From Amanita rubescens (lineage: Eukaryota; Basidiomycota; Agaricomycetes; Agaricales; Amanitaceae): a stretch of 32,509 nucleotides of DNA. This document shows positions 8,914 to 19,569 of the stretch, one piece after another. The first letter of the stretch is position 1. Every line of letters starts with the position of its first letter. The stretch lies in contig WION01000570.1 of NCBI GenBank assembly GCA_015039365.1, positions 1-32,509 of the forward strand, read 5' to 3'. Position numbers and translations under genes: made by a program. The notes beneath the pieces are model-generated. The model saw only the letters and a list, made by a program, of their open reading frames with translations. It was not told where the DNA came from and searched no databases.

Positions 8914-11900
8914 CTATGGACTATGACGCGTTTTCGAAAACAAAAGAAGCGTATTAATGATGTTCGGGACACCTCCTGCCTGCCCCCAAATCCACTTCTT
9001 GAACGGATTAATCTCATAGTTCATCGGGACCCCTCCCCGAAGCGGCGACGCCAAGAACTCTTGAGCTATACTTGATTCCGTTTCGACGATAAACGCCATG
9101 GGAAGTAATACTTGACGGAAACGGCAATCGACTGCCGTGCTTCCATGATGATGGTAATAGATTTTTTCTTGCCCGCCATTGATATATGATAACTTGAAAG
9201 ATTGTCAGAGCGTAGAAACAAAAAAGGTAATTATTCTACTCACATCCTGAGAGCACGCGCAGCTATAGCATACACCTTTGAGCTTGGCGCAAGCTTGCCT
9301 CATGGCACTTTTCCATTTTTGCCATTCTGAATTTTTATCGGTGGGCGCATCCCGTCTTGGACAATCGGCTAGTAGATGGCTGCCTTCAAAGCCTCGAAGC
9401 CAGCAACCGACGCATGTGAGCGCCAAGCGTTCTATTAATTGATGGGCTTTTTGGAGTCTTTTGTGGACCTCGCTAGGTGGTTTAGGCGCCGGCTGATGAC
9501 GAGAGGCATGGGCCGCTGCCGTTTGTATATGTACAGAAGAAGGAGGAGGAGCCGTCGAGGAATGATACGAGTGAAGCTGAGGAGGCAATGAGAGACTTTG
9601 CAAAATGTGTCGAACTCTCGTCCAAGGGAACGCTGAACTTGTCTGTCTGTCAGGCATGTGCAAGCTCTGAGCCATGCACACGTCACAAAAATGCGCAACG
9701 CCATCCATCATAGAGCAAGGCTCGGCCGCGCCATCTAAAAATACCTGCATGACAAGACGTCGACAAGTTTGATCGTCTTGCAAAATTTCTTCTAAAATTC
9801 GCTTTCCAAAGACATCCTCTTCATCCTTGTCCTCACGTCTGGGCGGACCTTGAGGAAGAATGATATGCGACCATACGGGAGACCCGTCCCTCCCCGCTCG
9901 TCCTGCTTCTTGGGCGTACGAAATGATATCGTACGGGCATTCGACGTGAATGACGTGGGTAACCTGTGGAATATCGACCGCGACTCCCAATAGACTCGTT
10001 GACGCTACGCCCCGCTTTGTGCCAGAGTAGAGTTCATTTAGGACGGCATCAACTTGCTCCCTGTCCATGCCAGAATGGCAGGCTGGAATCTGGAGTAGCC
10101 CTCCTATTTCCTCGGCCTTGGATTTGGAACGGCAAAAGACCATGACTCGGCCTTCCGTGGAGTACGCTAAAGCATCGTCAAAACACTGTTTAACGATCAA
10201 GTGAAGCGATGTGGCTGGACACTTGATGACATTCATAGATATGTTAGGCCTGCAAGTCTTGGCTCGAACAACTTGACACGTCGTAAGGCCGACGGCTTTG
10301 AGAAGCCGTTCTTGTAGAACAACTGGAAGCGTGGCTGTCTGAAGAACAAGCTGACAGCCCGCGGCTCCCATCCAAGTGAGGGACTCCATTGCAGAGCGGA
10401 AGGAGGAGTGAGTAAGGACGAGGTGAATTTCGTCAATGATGATCCTCGCCAATCTATCTCTTACGCGCAAGTTCCCAACGTAGTCCTTGAACTGTTGGAG
10501 CTGTGTGAGCTCTATTGTCACAAGAACATTCGCCTTTGGTGTCAAAAGGCTAGACCTGGGCGTCCACGTTTCACACGGAATGTTGAACTTGTTGCACTGC
10601 ATTCTGTAATGATGCTGCATTGATTGTAAAGGCAAGACCCACAACGTTACCCGACCTTCGTCCAGAAGCGCGGCATTGAAAAGACCGGGAAGCGTCTTCC
10701 CCGACCCTGCGCAAAGCGGTTTAGAATGAGATAGTACTGGTAAAACTAACACGCACCTGTCGGAGATATATATAAAATGTGCTCCTTGCCCTCGTACATC
10801 AATTGCGTCACCATAGCCTGCTCGACATTCTTAAATCCACTCCCTATAAATGCTTGAAGTTTCCTCGTTATTGCTGGGTGAGTGCAATGGCGAGCAACGC
10901 AGGGGATTGGCGCCTCTTTGACCTTTAGCGGACAAAAAAGGTCAACGACGGCAGCATGTGCATGTGCAACGGATCGATTGAGGTGATTGACCAGTGGGGG
11001 AAGTAGTCTATTGGTGATCACCAGCGCTGCCGTGTCGATGCTGGCGGCCGCTACATGAGGTTGCTGGACGGGAGGCTGTAATGAAGCAGTTGGTTGGCGA
11101 ATTCCATGTATTGTGGCCAAGTGGCGAGCCCGCATACCGTTCCCTTTTTCCAGCATCCGCAAGACGCGCGGTTCATGTCCAAAGAGGATATGAAAAACTC
11201 CGCTGACAGCCGCAGTAGCCATGAACGTATAGCGGTCCATCCCGGCTGGAATACGTTCATCTCCACCATAATGCATGCGGTCCATCTCTCCCGTATGACC
11301 GAATTGCTCTTGTGCAGACGTCGTTCCCTTGGAAGAGTTTACAGATGCGAATAGCGGCTCATTGCACGCCGTGATAAACGCCATGTATTGCCTAAAAAGG
11401 CTCAGGCCCAAGGGGATGCTGAATCGTTTGAGCGAATATTGTCGCAGCGCAAAGGACAAGTCGTCCGAAGTCACGGCTCGCTCCAGCCCAGCAAAGAGGA
11501 AATACGTCGCATTCGAGTTCATTTTTGGCCTGAATTGGCGTTGCCAGATGCAATACAAAGGCCGCACAAAGACGAGGAACCGAATGAGCTGCCTGCCAAT
11601 TTCGATCAATGGCACTCTGACCATCGTCTTGTCCCTTCCAGTAGCGAAACTGGTCTTGTTGTACGAACCACGCAATATCAACATGTTGAATAACACAAAT
11701 ACGTTGCGAATAGATCCGCCGGGGATGTTGGCATACAAGAGGCTTGCCAGCTCAGTACCTCTGGCCGGCTGGCCTGAACTCAGAATGAGAGCGATGGCGA
11801 GGCTCTCTTGGACCTTATAGATAAGCCGCATTTGATCCATGCAAGCCACAGACTGCCACAGAATGCGCCCGTCTTCCATCTCGATACAAAAACGTCGGAA

Positions 11901-13766
11901 AAGATGGTCGGTAATCAGGACATGATGAGCAAGAGATTTCGCATCACGCGAGGTCCAACGATTGCGTGGATCAGAGGCGAAGCTATACCCAGACTCCTTG
12001 CACCTGGGTTCATCATGAATGAATAAATCCTCTGGCATGTCAAACTCTGGTTGATGGAACAAGAGTTCGTCGAGTTCCTTCTTGATATCTTGCATCAGTT
12101 CCCGCAACGCGTCTCCGATGGCCTGCACATGAAGTTGGTGTTGACCAATAATGGCAGACTGACCGCTGAGATCGGGTGCGTTAAAGACCAACATACTGTC
12201 GTCGGCCGATCTCATGCTCAAGAAACAGCGCAAGAGGATGTAGAGCATCGGCATGACGCTCTCGCTACCCTCTTGCAGTGACGGCTTGACGGCAAGTTCA
12301 TACGCACTATAACGATTGAGAAAAGAACTAGAGAATGGACGCATCTCATACCTCAAAGTGTTAAACGACGGATTTTGATCCTTTGTATCCAGCAACTTTT
12401 GAGCAAAGACCAGCCGTCCTATGAACAAGATTGACGCAATCTTCTGTGTTATGCGACCCGCTGCTTGCCACTCTCCCTTAGCATTGACAGAGGCGAGGAC
12501 GAGGAAACGGGTGAATGGACTGAAAAACGGGTCGTTTTTGTAGGCCGTTTGTGAGAATAGGGCCAGGAGCAACGAGTTTAGCGCCTGTTGGACCTTGGGG
12601 CTAGTCTTGGGCGGCGGCCTCGCCTCAGAAGGGCTGTATGCATTATGAGGTGTACCGTCATCGTTGGCGTTGTCTTCTTCCTCTTCCTCTTCCTCCTCCG
12701 CCTCTTCCTCCTCTTCGTCATCTAAATCCCCCGTTCCCGACTCCTCCGGTTCATCTTCCTCATGCTCCGCACTCAGCGCTTCCCAGAGAGACTCTGATAA
12801 TGTCAAAATGTCAAAAGGAACATCAAAAGAGTAATGCTGCGACGGGTTTTTGACATTGTTTATGAGAAGGGAGAGGGCGGCAGCCATGACATAGGCGTAT
12901 TTGCGATGAGTGTCCCAGCCGACATCCGAGTGATGAAGAGCAAAGGTATGCTCATGCTCCGTAGCCGGACGCGTTCCTATCAGTCGCCGAATGTACTTGT
13001 CCGTAAGTTGAGCTTGAACATGCGCAAGGTACGCATGTATATGCCGAACAAGGCTACCCAAAGGTTTGTTCTTGACGGAAAAAGAGACCAACTCTTTCAG
13101 CTTTGCCAGGTCCTTGCCTTGGACATGTTCAATCCACCGCTCCTTGTGCAAAATCTGGCGGAGGACGCGATAGTTGTCGGTATTGGACGCATCGGCCGAA
13201 CAAGGAGGCGTGGCTTTGAGCTGCTCCTTGAATGCCTCCCATCGAGTCAGAGGTGGCGGCGGTGATGACTCCAGGAGGGTGACAGGGAACCAAGAATGTT
13301 GAGGATTGGTTGAAAAGCGTTGAACGGCAGAAAATGAATGATTGGGGATATAGTCGCGTTTGACGCAAGGATGTTTGTTGAACGTCTTTGAACTCGTATA
13401 CCCGTGGTTACAGTCCTTGCAGATCATATACTCCACCTTTGGAGGCTCAAGACCATGGATCTGATGTACGGGAGACTCTGGAAAGGGAACGGGAAAGGTA
13501 GCGAAAGGTGGGACTTGAGGAATAACGTCCTTGTCAAACTTGGTCTGTAGATCGGCAGGCGCAGAGAGATTTTTGTGTTTTTGGACGATGTGGGATCGGA
13601 AGTGCCCAGGATCGATAACTTCTTGGCAAGCCGAACATAATAATATTCGGTGCTCAGTGTTGACGATAAAGCCAGTAGCCTGAAGCAACGGCGTGGTAAT
13701 AGAGTTGGGATATGCAAGGGTAATGACGATAGATTCCAACTCTCTGCAGGATGAGGGATCAGTCAT
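8914..13766 (-). CDS. Gene F: OrsD-type zinc finger / recombinase-like / RecQ-type helicase, 1583 aa
   Basis: Three exons: 13766-10757, 10706-9244 and 9192-8914, with introns 10707-10756 (splitting the Walker A codon for G1004) and 9193-9243. N-terminus: a C2H2 finger (C44, C47, H59, H64) and a second cluster C116-x2-C119...H132-x-C134, as in OrsD/DUF3505 proteins. There is an acidic run at 337-368. Residues 665-835 read like a tyrosine recombinase: R669 (PARGTEL), K704, R792 (LFRQY), H824 (FGHTG), Y833, with the usual nine-residue H-to-Y step. Helicase: Walker A SPTGSGKT (1001-1008), DEIH (1095-1098), QTAT, motif VI QEAGRAGRDG (1269-1278), then a RecQ-like cysteine cluster ending CDVC. The C-terminal CCHC module (C1435, C1438, H1447, C1452, C1483, C1486) is shared with gene E. 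An ATP-driven DNA unwinding role is well supported; the recombinase role is inference. Confidence 0.9.
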
Positions 13767-14040
13767 TGTGCCGACAAAACGCGCATATATGAGGCTTACG
13801 TGCGGGTTTGTCTAGAGAATGAAGGGTTAGTATGATGGACATGGACGCATATGGCATACTAACGGGTTTTGATTCTCTTTGTCGGCTCTGGATCTCTTGA
13901 GGGCAGGGGCAGCAGGGGCAGTAGGGGCAGAGCGTTTGCCGAGCATGATGGGAGGGATGAGGATAGATGTATGACGTCAATGCGCATCACGCCAAGAGGG
14001 CGCGTCGCGGCGTCGGGAGAAGGCCCGGGCCGGTTACAGC
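13767..14040. other. Spacer upstream of gene F, no gene seen
   Basis: This contains the presumed promoter and 5' leader of gene F. A short GGGGCAG-type triple repeat lies at about 13903-13931. A CCCGGGCCGGTTACAG segment at about 14023 recurs at about 14330 and leads directly into each of hairpin clusters 1 and 2, so the clusters were duplicated together with this leader. Confidence 0.5.
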
Positions 14041-14122
14041 CAAGGCGACGCACAGTCAACCTTGAACGACCGACGCATAGTCAAGTCACCGACACACACG
14101 TCGACGCAAAGTCAAACGCGTG
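14041..14122 (+). repeat. Hairpin cluster 1 (three hairpins)
   Basis: Hairpin 1: arms CAAGG (14041-14045) and CCTTG (14060-14064) around a core with CACAG instead of CAAAG. Hairpin 2: arms GAC (14068-14070) and GTC (14085-14087). Hairpin 3: arms CACACGT (14095-14101) and ACGCGTG (14116-14122), with one mismatch. The core itself has an inner GAC/GTC pair closing a five-base loop. The order matches cluster 2. Confidence 0.85.
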
Positions 14123-14149
14123 CTTGGGCGTAAGCGCGGCTGAGCAACT

Positions 14150-15190
14150 GTTGAAAAAAAAAAAGGAAAACCATGGGCAAGCCTATATGTGCTTAGCGTA
14201 TTAAAGAAAGTTGAATATCGATATACGTACTATTGGAACGTTTACATCACTGTATGCGTGCTCAATGGCGTATTAAACAGAGTTCAATTATACATACCTA
14301 ATGAAAATTTCTTTCTCTGAACGGAGAAGACCCGGGCCGGTTACAGACAAGGCGACGCACAGTCAACCTTGAACCCAACGAATGACCGACGCAAAAGTCA
14401 AGTCACCGACACACGCGTCGACGCAAAGTCAAACGCGTGCTTGGGCGTAAACACGGCGGGCACGAGCTGGGACCAACTTGAAAGGGACCGGGACGAAGAG
14501 GCCAAAAAAGGAAATGTTGAACCAACCAACGCCAATTACCCCGCAACTGTTTATGCCGGGCGTCTACGTGTCCGCAAAGTATTGCGCACTCTTTCACACT
14601 GTCCGTGGGGCAATAACGTCGTTGCGGGGTTAGACGTGGTGGTGAGCGTGGGAGGGCAGGTCTATGTGTACTCAACTTTTAGCGTATTAAAGAAAGTTGA
14701 ATATCGATACACGTACCGTTGGAACGTTTACATATCCGAAATACACTGTGTGCGTGCTCAATCGCATATTAAACAGAGTTCAATTATACATACCAAATGA
14801 AATTTTTGCCGAAACGTTTCTTCACCGCTCCTAATTCAACCACGCCAATTACCCGCAACTGTGTTTATGCCGGGCGTCTACGTGTCCGCAAGATACTGCG
14901 CACTCTTTCACACTGTCCGTGGGGCAATAACGTCGTTGCGGGAATAGACGTGGTGGTGAGCGTGGGAGGGCAAGCCTATGTGTGCTCAACTTTAGCGTAT
15001 TAAAGAAAGTTGAACACATACCGTTGGAACATTTTATGAACGGTTTCTTCACCGCTCCTAATTCAACCACGCCAATTACCCGCAACTGTGTTTATGCCGG
15101 GCGTCTACGTGTCCGCAAGATACTGCGCACTCTTTCACACTGTCCGTGGGGCAATAACGTCGTTGCGGGGATAGACGTGGTGGTTACGAA
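14150..15190. repeat. Direct repeats of two non-coding units
   Basis: Unit X (GCGTATTAAAGAAAGTTGAA, then TTGGAACGTTTACAT) occurs at about 14197-14310, 14680-14800 and, shortened, 14994-15045. Unit Y, about 120 bases from TTATGCCGGGCGTCTACGTG to GACGTGGTGGT, occurs at about 14550-14640, 14866-14956 and 15090-15183 with very few differences. Hairpin cluster 2 sits between the first X and the first Y. Frames that cross these units are fragments, and no gene is supported. Confidence 0.8.
14348..14439 (+). repeat. Hairpin cluster 2 (three hairpins)
   Basis: Hairpin 1: CAAGG (14348-14352) with CCTTG (14367-14371). Hairpin 2: TGAC (14383-14386) with GTCA (14402-14405), the core carrying one extra A. 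Hairpin 3: a perfect seven-base stem CACGCGT (14412-14418) with ACGCGTG (14433-14439) around CGACGCAAAGTCAA. It is a duplicate of cluster 1 with a repaired or ancestral third stem. Confidence 0.88.
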
Positions 15191-15505
15191 GTAAGAGACG
15201 GCAGGGGATGTGGCTGTGCTGACGTCGGGTATCAATTCAACTGACATCGGGCATCACTGTCAGTCATCGGTCACAGTCACTTACCAATTGTATTGGGTAT
15301 TAACACTTTTATGGCCAACATCGCGAGAGGTATTAAGTACATATGAGATTCATATAATCATTGCGGGGAGTGGTGACGGCGGAGGATGCGGGTATCAATT
15401 CAATTGACATCGGGTATCACCCGTCAGTCACTTACTAAGTCGGGCATCGGTCACGGTCACTTCCTAATCCGTCGGCAACAACGCGACAATTCTACCGCTC
15501 TACCC
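15191..15505. other. Spacer upstream of gene G
   Basis: Two diverged copies of a segment reading GGGTATCAATTCAA then CATCGGG (about 15227-15252 and 15391-15411) are present, with TCGGTCACRGTCACTT nearby in both. This is the presumed promoter region of gene G. No gene was seen. Confidence 0.45.
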
Positions 15506-16831
15506 ATGGCCAACATCGCGCAAAAGAACCCAAAGAAGAAAAAGTGCAGAGGCGGTAAGTACATGTGAGACATTTGTGATATTACTGACGTCGATTGCAG
15601 GCAAAAACTTGCGTTATTATCTTCAACCCGCAAAAGACTTGCCAGAAGGCGTCTCTAAGAATTCTGTAAAGACGGGAACTAAACAGGGTAGGAAGAGCAA
15701 GGAAGCGCAAAAGGCGAAGAGAAAGAGAGACGCGCCTAAGATAAGGGCAGCGCGAGCAGCGGCAGAAGCGAAATGGGGTGCGCGCGTTCATTCAAAATTG
15801 ATTAAATGTAATAACTGACCGTCCGCAGAAACGTATCTCGTTGTCGCCGCACCAGGGGAGTTGGTACGCTGCCGCAACGAGAATCAGGTAATGCAGGCAA
15901 AAATGTGGAAATACGACATGGACACCTCTGGGTACATAACCCAGACGGGTACCTTACATGTCCCATGCCCATCCGTCTTCTTCGACGCCAACACCGAGAA
16001 AGGTTACATCGCCGACATTCAAAAAGAAAAGATATTCGCCGGGATCCAGCCTCTCTTCTTGTTTCACAAGTTCGTCAACGTATTGAGCAAGAACGGCGCA
16101 AAAGTCTTAAAGACACGATGGGAAGCATTCATAAAGACGAACCCAACAGCACATAACACCAAGGAATCGTCCAGCGCGCGATCGACCACCAGCAAATCGT
16201 ACCATCTCGGGATTTGGCGTCGGTACGACACGGAAGCTGGTGTTACGGTGGATACACGATGCGAAAACTTGAATCAAGCCATCAAATGCTTGGATTTCAT
16301 GCGGGCGGTAAAGAAATATATCGCTCCTCCGGTTAAGCGTTTGATGGAACATTACACAAAAGAGGAATGGGTGCATAGGGACCGGTGAGTTTCTTGATTA
16401 ATTCAGTTGGAAATCTGTCTAATAGTTATAGGATGGCGAAATATATGGAAAAAAAACAAATGTTTCGCAATTATCCCGACCTGAACTTTGGTGGAACTTT
16501 TACAGCCGTTTCGGTCACAAACGGCGTAAGTGATATCATGCACACAGATAGAAACGACGCCGGCCTAACTTGGGTGTTCCCTATGGGCGAGTTCGAAGGC
16601 GGGGAACTGTGTACCCCCAACTATGCCACCAAGGTACCATTACAGGAAGGTGAAGCTGCCGCCTTTAACGCCAGTTTTCTTGGTCACATGAGCGCGCCAT
16701 TGACCAGCGGTATTCGGTTGGCGTTGACCTGCTTTACCGACAAGAATATCATGGTCGACTCGCAGAACGATTGGAAGGAGAGCCAGAAACGCAGCGTAGC
16801 ATCCGTACCATGTATTGTTTCGCATGAATAA
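15506..16831 (+). CDS. Gene G: TET/JBP-like 2-oxoglutarate/Fe(II) dioxygenase, 393 aa
   Basis: Four exons: 15506-15554, 15601-15777, 15829-16384 and 16432-16831, with introns of 46, 51 and 47 bases in phases 1, 1 and 2. The N-terminal 80 residues are Lys/Arg-rich (KKKKCR, AKRKRD) and look like a nuclear and DNA-contacting segment. The C-terminal third is a double-stranded beta-helix oxygenase: H298 and D300 (MHTDRNDAG), then W and GEFEGGELCTP, the distal H346 (FLGHMS), and R356 (SGIRLAL), which should bind 2-oxoglutarate. This wording fits the TET/JBP group that is expanded in Agaricomycetes, whose members oxidise methylated cytosine or thymine in DNA. All expected active-site residues are present. 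Exact substrate is unknown. It ends 147 bases from the convergent gene I. Confidence 0.88.
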
Positions 16832-16978
16832 TGAGGACAGCTGGATGATGATGCTTAATTAACGCAATAAAAGATTGAATGGAGACTTACACGATATCCT
16901 TACCCTCTCTTTAATCTCTCTTTTCTAAGCGCAACCACATATATTGCATAGTACGTATACGGCAAATTACAAATGAAC

Positions 16979-17916
16979 TCAATCCAACTTTATACTAACG
17001 CCCAACATGGTCAGTATTGCCGCGCGTTTATCTTCAATAGTTCTAGCATGTCTTCGTGTCGTTCCTCGGTACTTATCAAAATACGTTTTGACGTCATTAT
17101 CCGAGAGGTTCCTGACGGCCTGGAGGGAAGAGAGCGGTGGAAGTTGATGCTAAAGAACGGTAAGTCACTGCCACATTTAAACAAAAATCATAACGTACCG
17201 GTTCTTTTGTAGGATCCTCGCCGTCTGGGAACGGGACGATGGTAAAAGGGTCCGTGTGGAATATGACAAATGTGTGATTATGAACCTACCGAATAAAATA
17301 AGCAATTTTATACGATATCAAAAACCCTACGTACCATGGCAGATTGACGTTTAATCATGGCCAGGTCGTTTTTGATTGGTTGAAGTGCATCATTTATCGC
17401 GCGGATGTCGTTCTTGATAGGTTGAAGTGCATCATTTATCACGCGGATGTCGTTCTTGATAGGTTGAAGGACGTTGGTTAGGATTTGGGGCAAGTTCGTG
17501 GATTGGCCAGCGCAAAGGCCGAGGACCTCGATGAGACTTGCTTTGATGCTATCCTTGATAGCATCATTGACGACCTCTTTGATCGATTCCTTGAACCAAG
17601 GGGGTGCACCTGTGATGTAAGAACGTGTCAATTCAACAAAGAAATATTAGGCGTACCTGATGCCATATCGACCACTTTGTGCTCATATTTGGCAATACCA
17701 GCCATTTCATCATCGTTGACCCTGTCCAAGGCTAGGAATACTGTTGTAAGGAACCCATAGGCGCTCATCAATCAACTTACAATAAGCATTCACTGCAGAA
17801 TGCCGCAGCAAACTAGCCTTGGCTAAATCTTTGTTGGTTGGTGGATTCGAAGGTGGGTTTGGGAGGTTCAAATTAGTGTTTGGACCGAGAACTGGAAGAT
17901 CGATGGTATTTCGCAT
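16979..17916 (-). CDS. Gene I: orphan Mug135-like protein with 14-residue helical repeats, 250 aa
   Basis: Five exons: 17916-17781, 17740-17657, 17609-17335, 17285-17199 and 17149-16979, with introns of 40-49 bases that all join in frame. The N-terminus is Pro/Asn-rich. The middle (exon 3) has three copies of LQPIKNDIRAINDA, a 14-residue unit suggesting a coiled coil or helical rod, encoded by a 42-base tandem repeat. The C-terminus reads VHNHTFVIFHTDPFTIVPF, PDGEDPTKEP, then LPPLSSLQAVRNLSDNDVK and a YFDKYRG segment. This layout (an HNH-like strand, PFxDG, LPPL, a short helix, Y..Y.G) recalls an abundant basidiomycete family with a Mug135-like C-terminal domain; that assignment is from memory and was not searched. 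Its role is unknown. Confidence 0.82.
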
Positions 17917-18205
17917 GGTGATGATCGATGATGGTTGAACTTGTATTTCTAAATAAACCTAAACAACAACCCGGGGACCACCGTGGGGGTTTATTTATAG
18001 CCGTGGTAGATGGAAATTTGAATAAACAGGATGCTTACGGACGAGATGCAAACAGCCCGCTCAATAGTCAATCCCACCTAGACAACCGCAAGACATCTAA
18101 AACCGGGTTATTTCGTGAAGTGTCAAAAAGGGTTTTTGACGTACATGAGGTGGAGAGCCCTGGCATAAAATGCGTACTGCTAACAAGGATAGAAGCCCGC
18201 TCCAA
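17917..18205. other. Spacer with degraded hairpin-cluster sequence
   Basis: At about 18054-18085 the sequence reads CTCAATAGTCAATCCCACC then TAGACAACCG. This is a worn version of the start of hairpin cluster 3 (18211-18250). No gene was seen. Confidence 0.5.
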
Positions 18206-18210
18206 TCAAG

Positions 18211-18295
18211 ACAAGGTGACGCATAGTCAACCCCACCTAGACAACCGACGCAAAGTCAAGTGTCGGCGCACAAGCCGATGCAAAGTCAAGCTTGT
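18211..18295 (+). repeat. Hairpin cluster 3 (three hairpins)
   Basis: Hairpin 1: core TGACGCATAGTCAA at 18217-18230 with weak inner arms (GG/CC), though AGGTG (18214-18218) can pair with CACCT (18234-18238). Hairpin 2: GACAAC (18240-18245) with GTGTC (18260-18264), one bulged base. Hairpin 3: a perfect ACAAGC (18270-18275) with GCTTGT (18290-18295) around CGATGCAAAGTCAA. The arm sequences differ from those in the other clusters. Confidence 0.85.
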
Positions 18296-19149
18296 ATGAG
18301 GAGAAAGAGAGCCGGACGTGCGCTGTCCTGATCTTCATATTCTTCATCATCATTAAAATGGTTGAGACGGAAACGTACAGATGTGTTTGACTAGCAGCCC
18401 ACAGTAGAGGCAAATTCTATATCGTGTTGCTAGTGATTTTGTTAGTTTCTGGACATAGTCAACCCCACCTGTCGTCATCGCACAATCCGATCCAAAATCA
18501 GGCTTGTAAGAGGAGCCGGGAGAATGGTGATGGGAGAGAAGGATGTGCGATGTCACTGTGACATTGCCTGATTTAGACAATGCGCCTGTTCCAATCTTCA
18601 TATTGTTCAGCAATTGTTAAAACGATTGAGATTGGAACGTACCGATGTGAGAGGCAAGTAGTGCAGCCAACCTGGGCAGAATGATCACCATTAGCTCGTT
18701 AATGGTAAAACATCATGCTGAAACTTACCTACCTGGAAGGTGGTTGAAGGCGCAATGATATGATCTGAAGCGACGCTGCGACATTACCTGATCTAGGCAA
18801 TGCCCGTTCTACGGAAGAAGGCTGATGGCACGATCGCTAAAGCCGTCAGTAGCATACGTCGGGTTTTGCCGCATCCTAAAAGGGCGGTAGAGCTGCACGA
18901 GTTTTGGGTCTAGCCGCACTGAGTCTGGAACGTACCGCGTGGAATACCAGAATGCCACCCTGGGCAGAATGACCACCGTTAATGGTAGGCCGGGCTTGAG
19001 AATCCATTCTATACAATAGAAGCCTTGCTTGAATAGAAGCGTCGCACAATAGAACCGATCTGCGCTGCCTTATGGAATACATGGAATGTTCTACTCACCT
19101 TTTGCGTATATAAACCAGGCATGGGGAACAAGAGCGCAACACGAATCCC
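18296..19149. repeat. Degenerate direct repeats upstream of gene J
   Basis: Three diverged copies of a block beginning with GAACGTACCG or AAACGTACAG (about 18372, 18639 and 18929) are present. The last two continue into CTGGGCAGAATGA and a GTTAATGGTA stretch. A worn hairpin-cluster copy lies at about 18455-18510 (ACATAGTCAACCCCACCTGT, then GGCTTGTAAGAGG). No gene was seen; the last 100 bases are the presumed promoter of gene J. Confidence 0.55.
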
Positions 19150-19526
19150 ATGCCCGCCAACGGACTTCTAGGTAAGTAACGTTTGCCTAGTACTAAACGA
19201 CAAGTAACATTACCTCTGCATCAGAGATAAGAGGCGCGACCACCATCTGTTGGTATGACTGTTTAACGGCAATTATCAAATCTGCCGCCAATCAGCTCGG
19301 CGTTTGCGAAGGAGCTGCGGCCAAAGCTTTTACCTGCGAATGCGATAAGAATATGGAGCTCGCGCAAGGTCCATGGTATGACTGCTTCCACAGCACTGCG
19401 GATTGCGCGGCGGATGAACTTGGTGTACCGGCAAAGGCAGTGATTCGAGGGTGGTTACAGTATAGAGAGCATCTAGCCGAACTTCTCACGAGAGGGATGA
19501 TTATGAAGAAGGACATTTCGTTATAA
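19150..19526 (+). CDS. Gene J: small cysteine-containing protein with internal duplication, 107 aa
   Basis: Two exons: 19150-19171 and 19225-19526, with a 53-base intron (GTAAGT...CAG, phase 1). The short first exon gives MPANGLL. Two halves repeat each other: W17-Y-D-C20 with LGV at 32-34, and W58-Y-D-C61 with LGV at 73-75, the same 15-residue spacing. Seven cysteines are present (C16, C20, C35, C45, C47, C61, C68). There is no signal peptide or membrane segment, so it is probably cytosolic or nuclear. The frame is open from the acceptor to the TAA and the coding looks coherent. Family not recognised. Confidence 0.72.
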
Positions 19527-19569
19527 TTATAAAATGAGTATGCATTGTGCACATATGTACCAACTTATG

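Noticed and set aside
16973..17277. Plus-strand two-exon frame (MNSIQLYTNAQ...) of 83 codons
   Set aside because: It lies antisense to exons 3-5 of gene I, which has five in-frame joins and recognisable C-terminal wording; the plus frame is a shadow.
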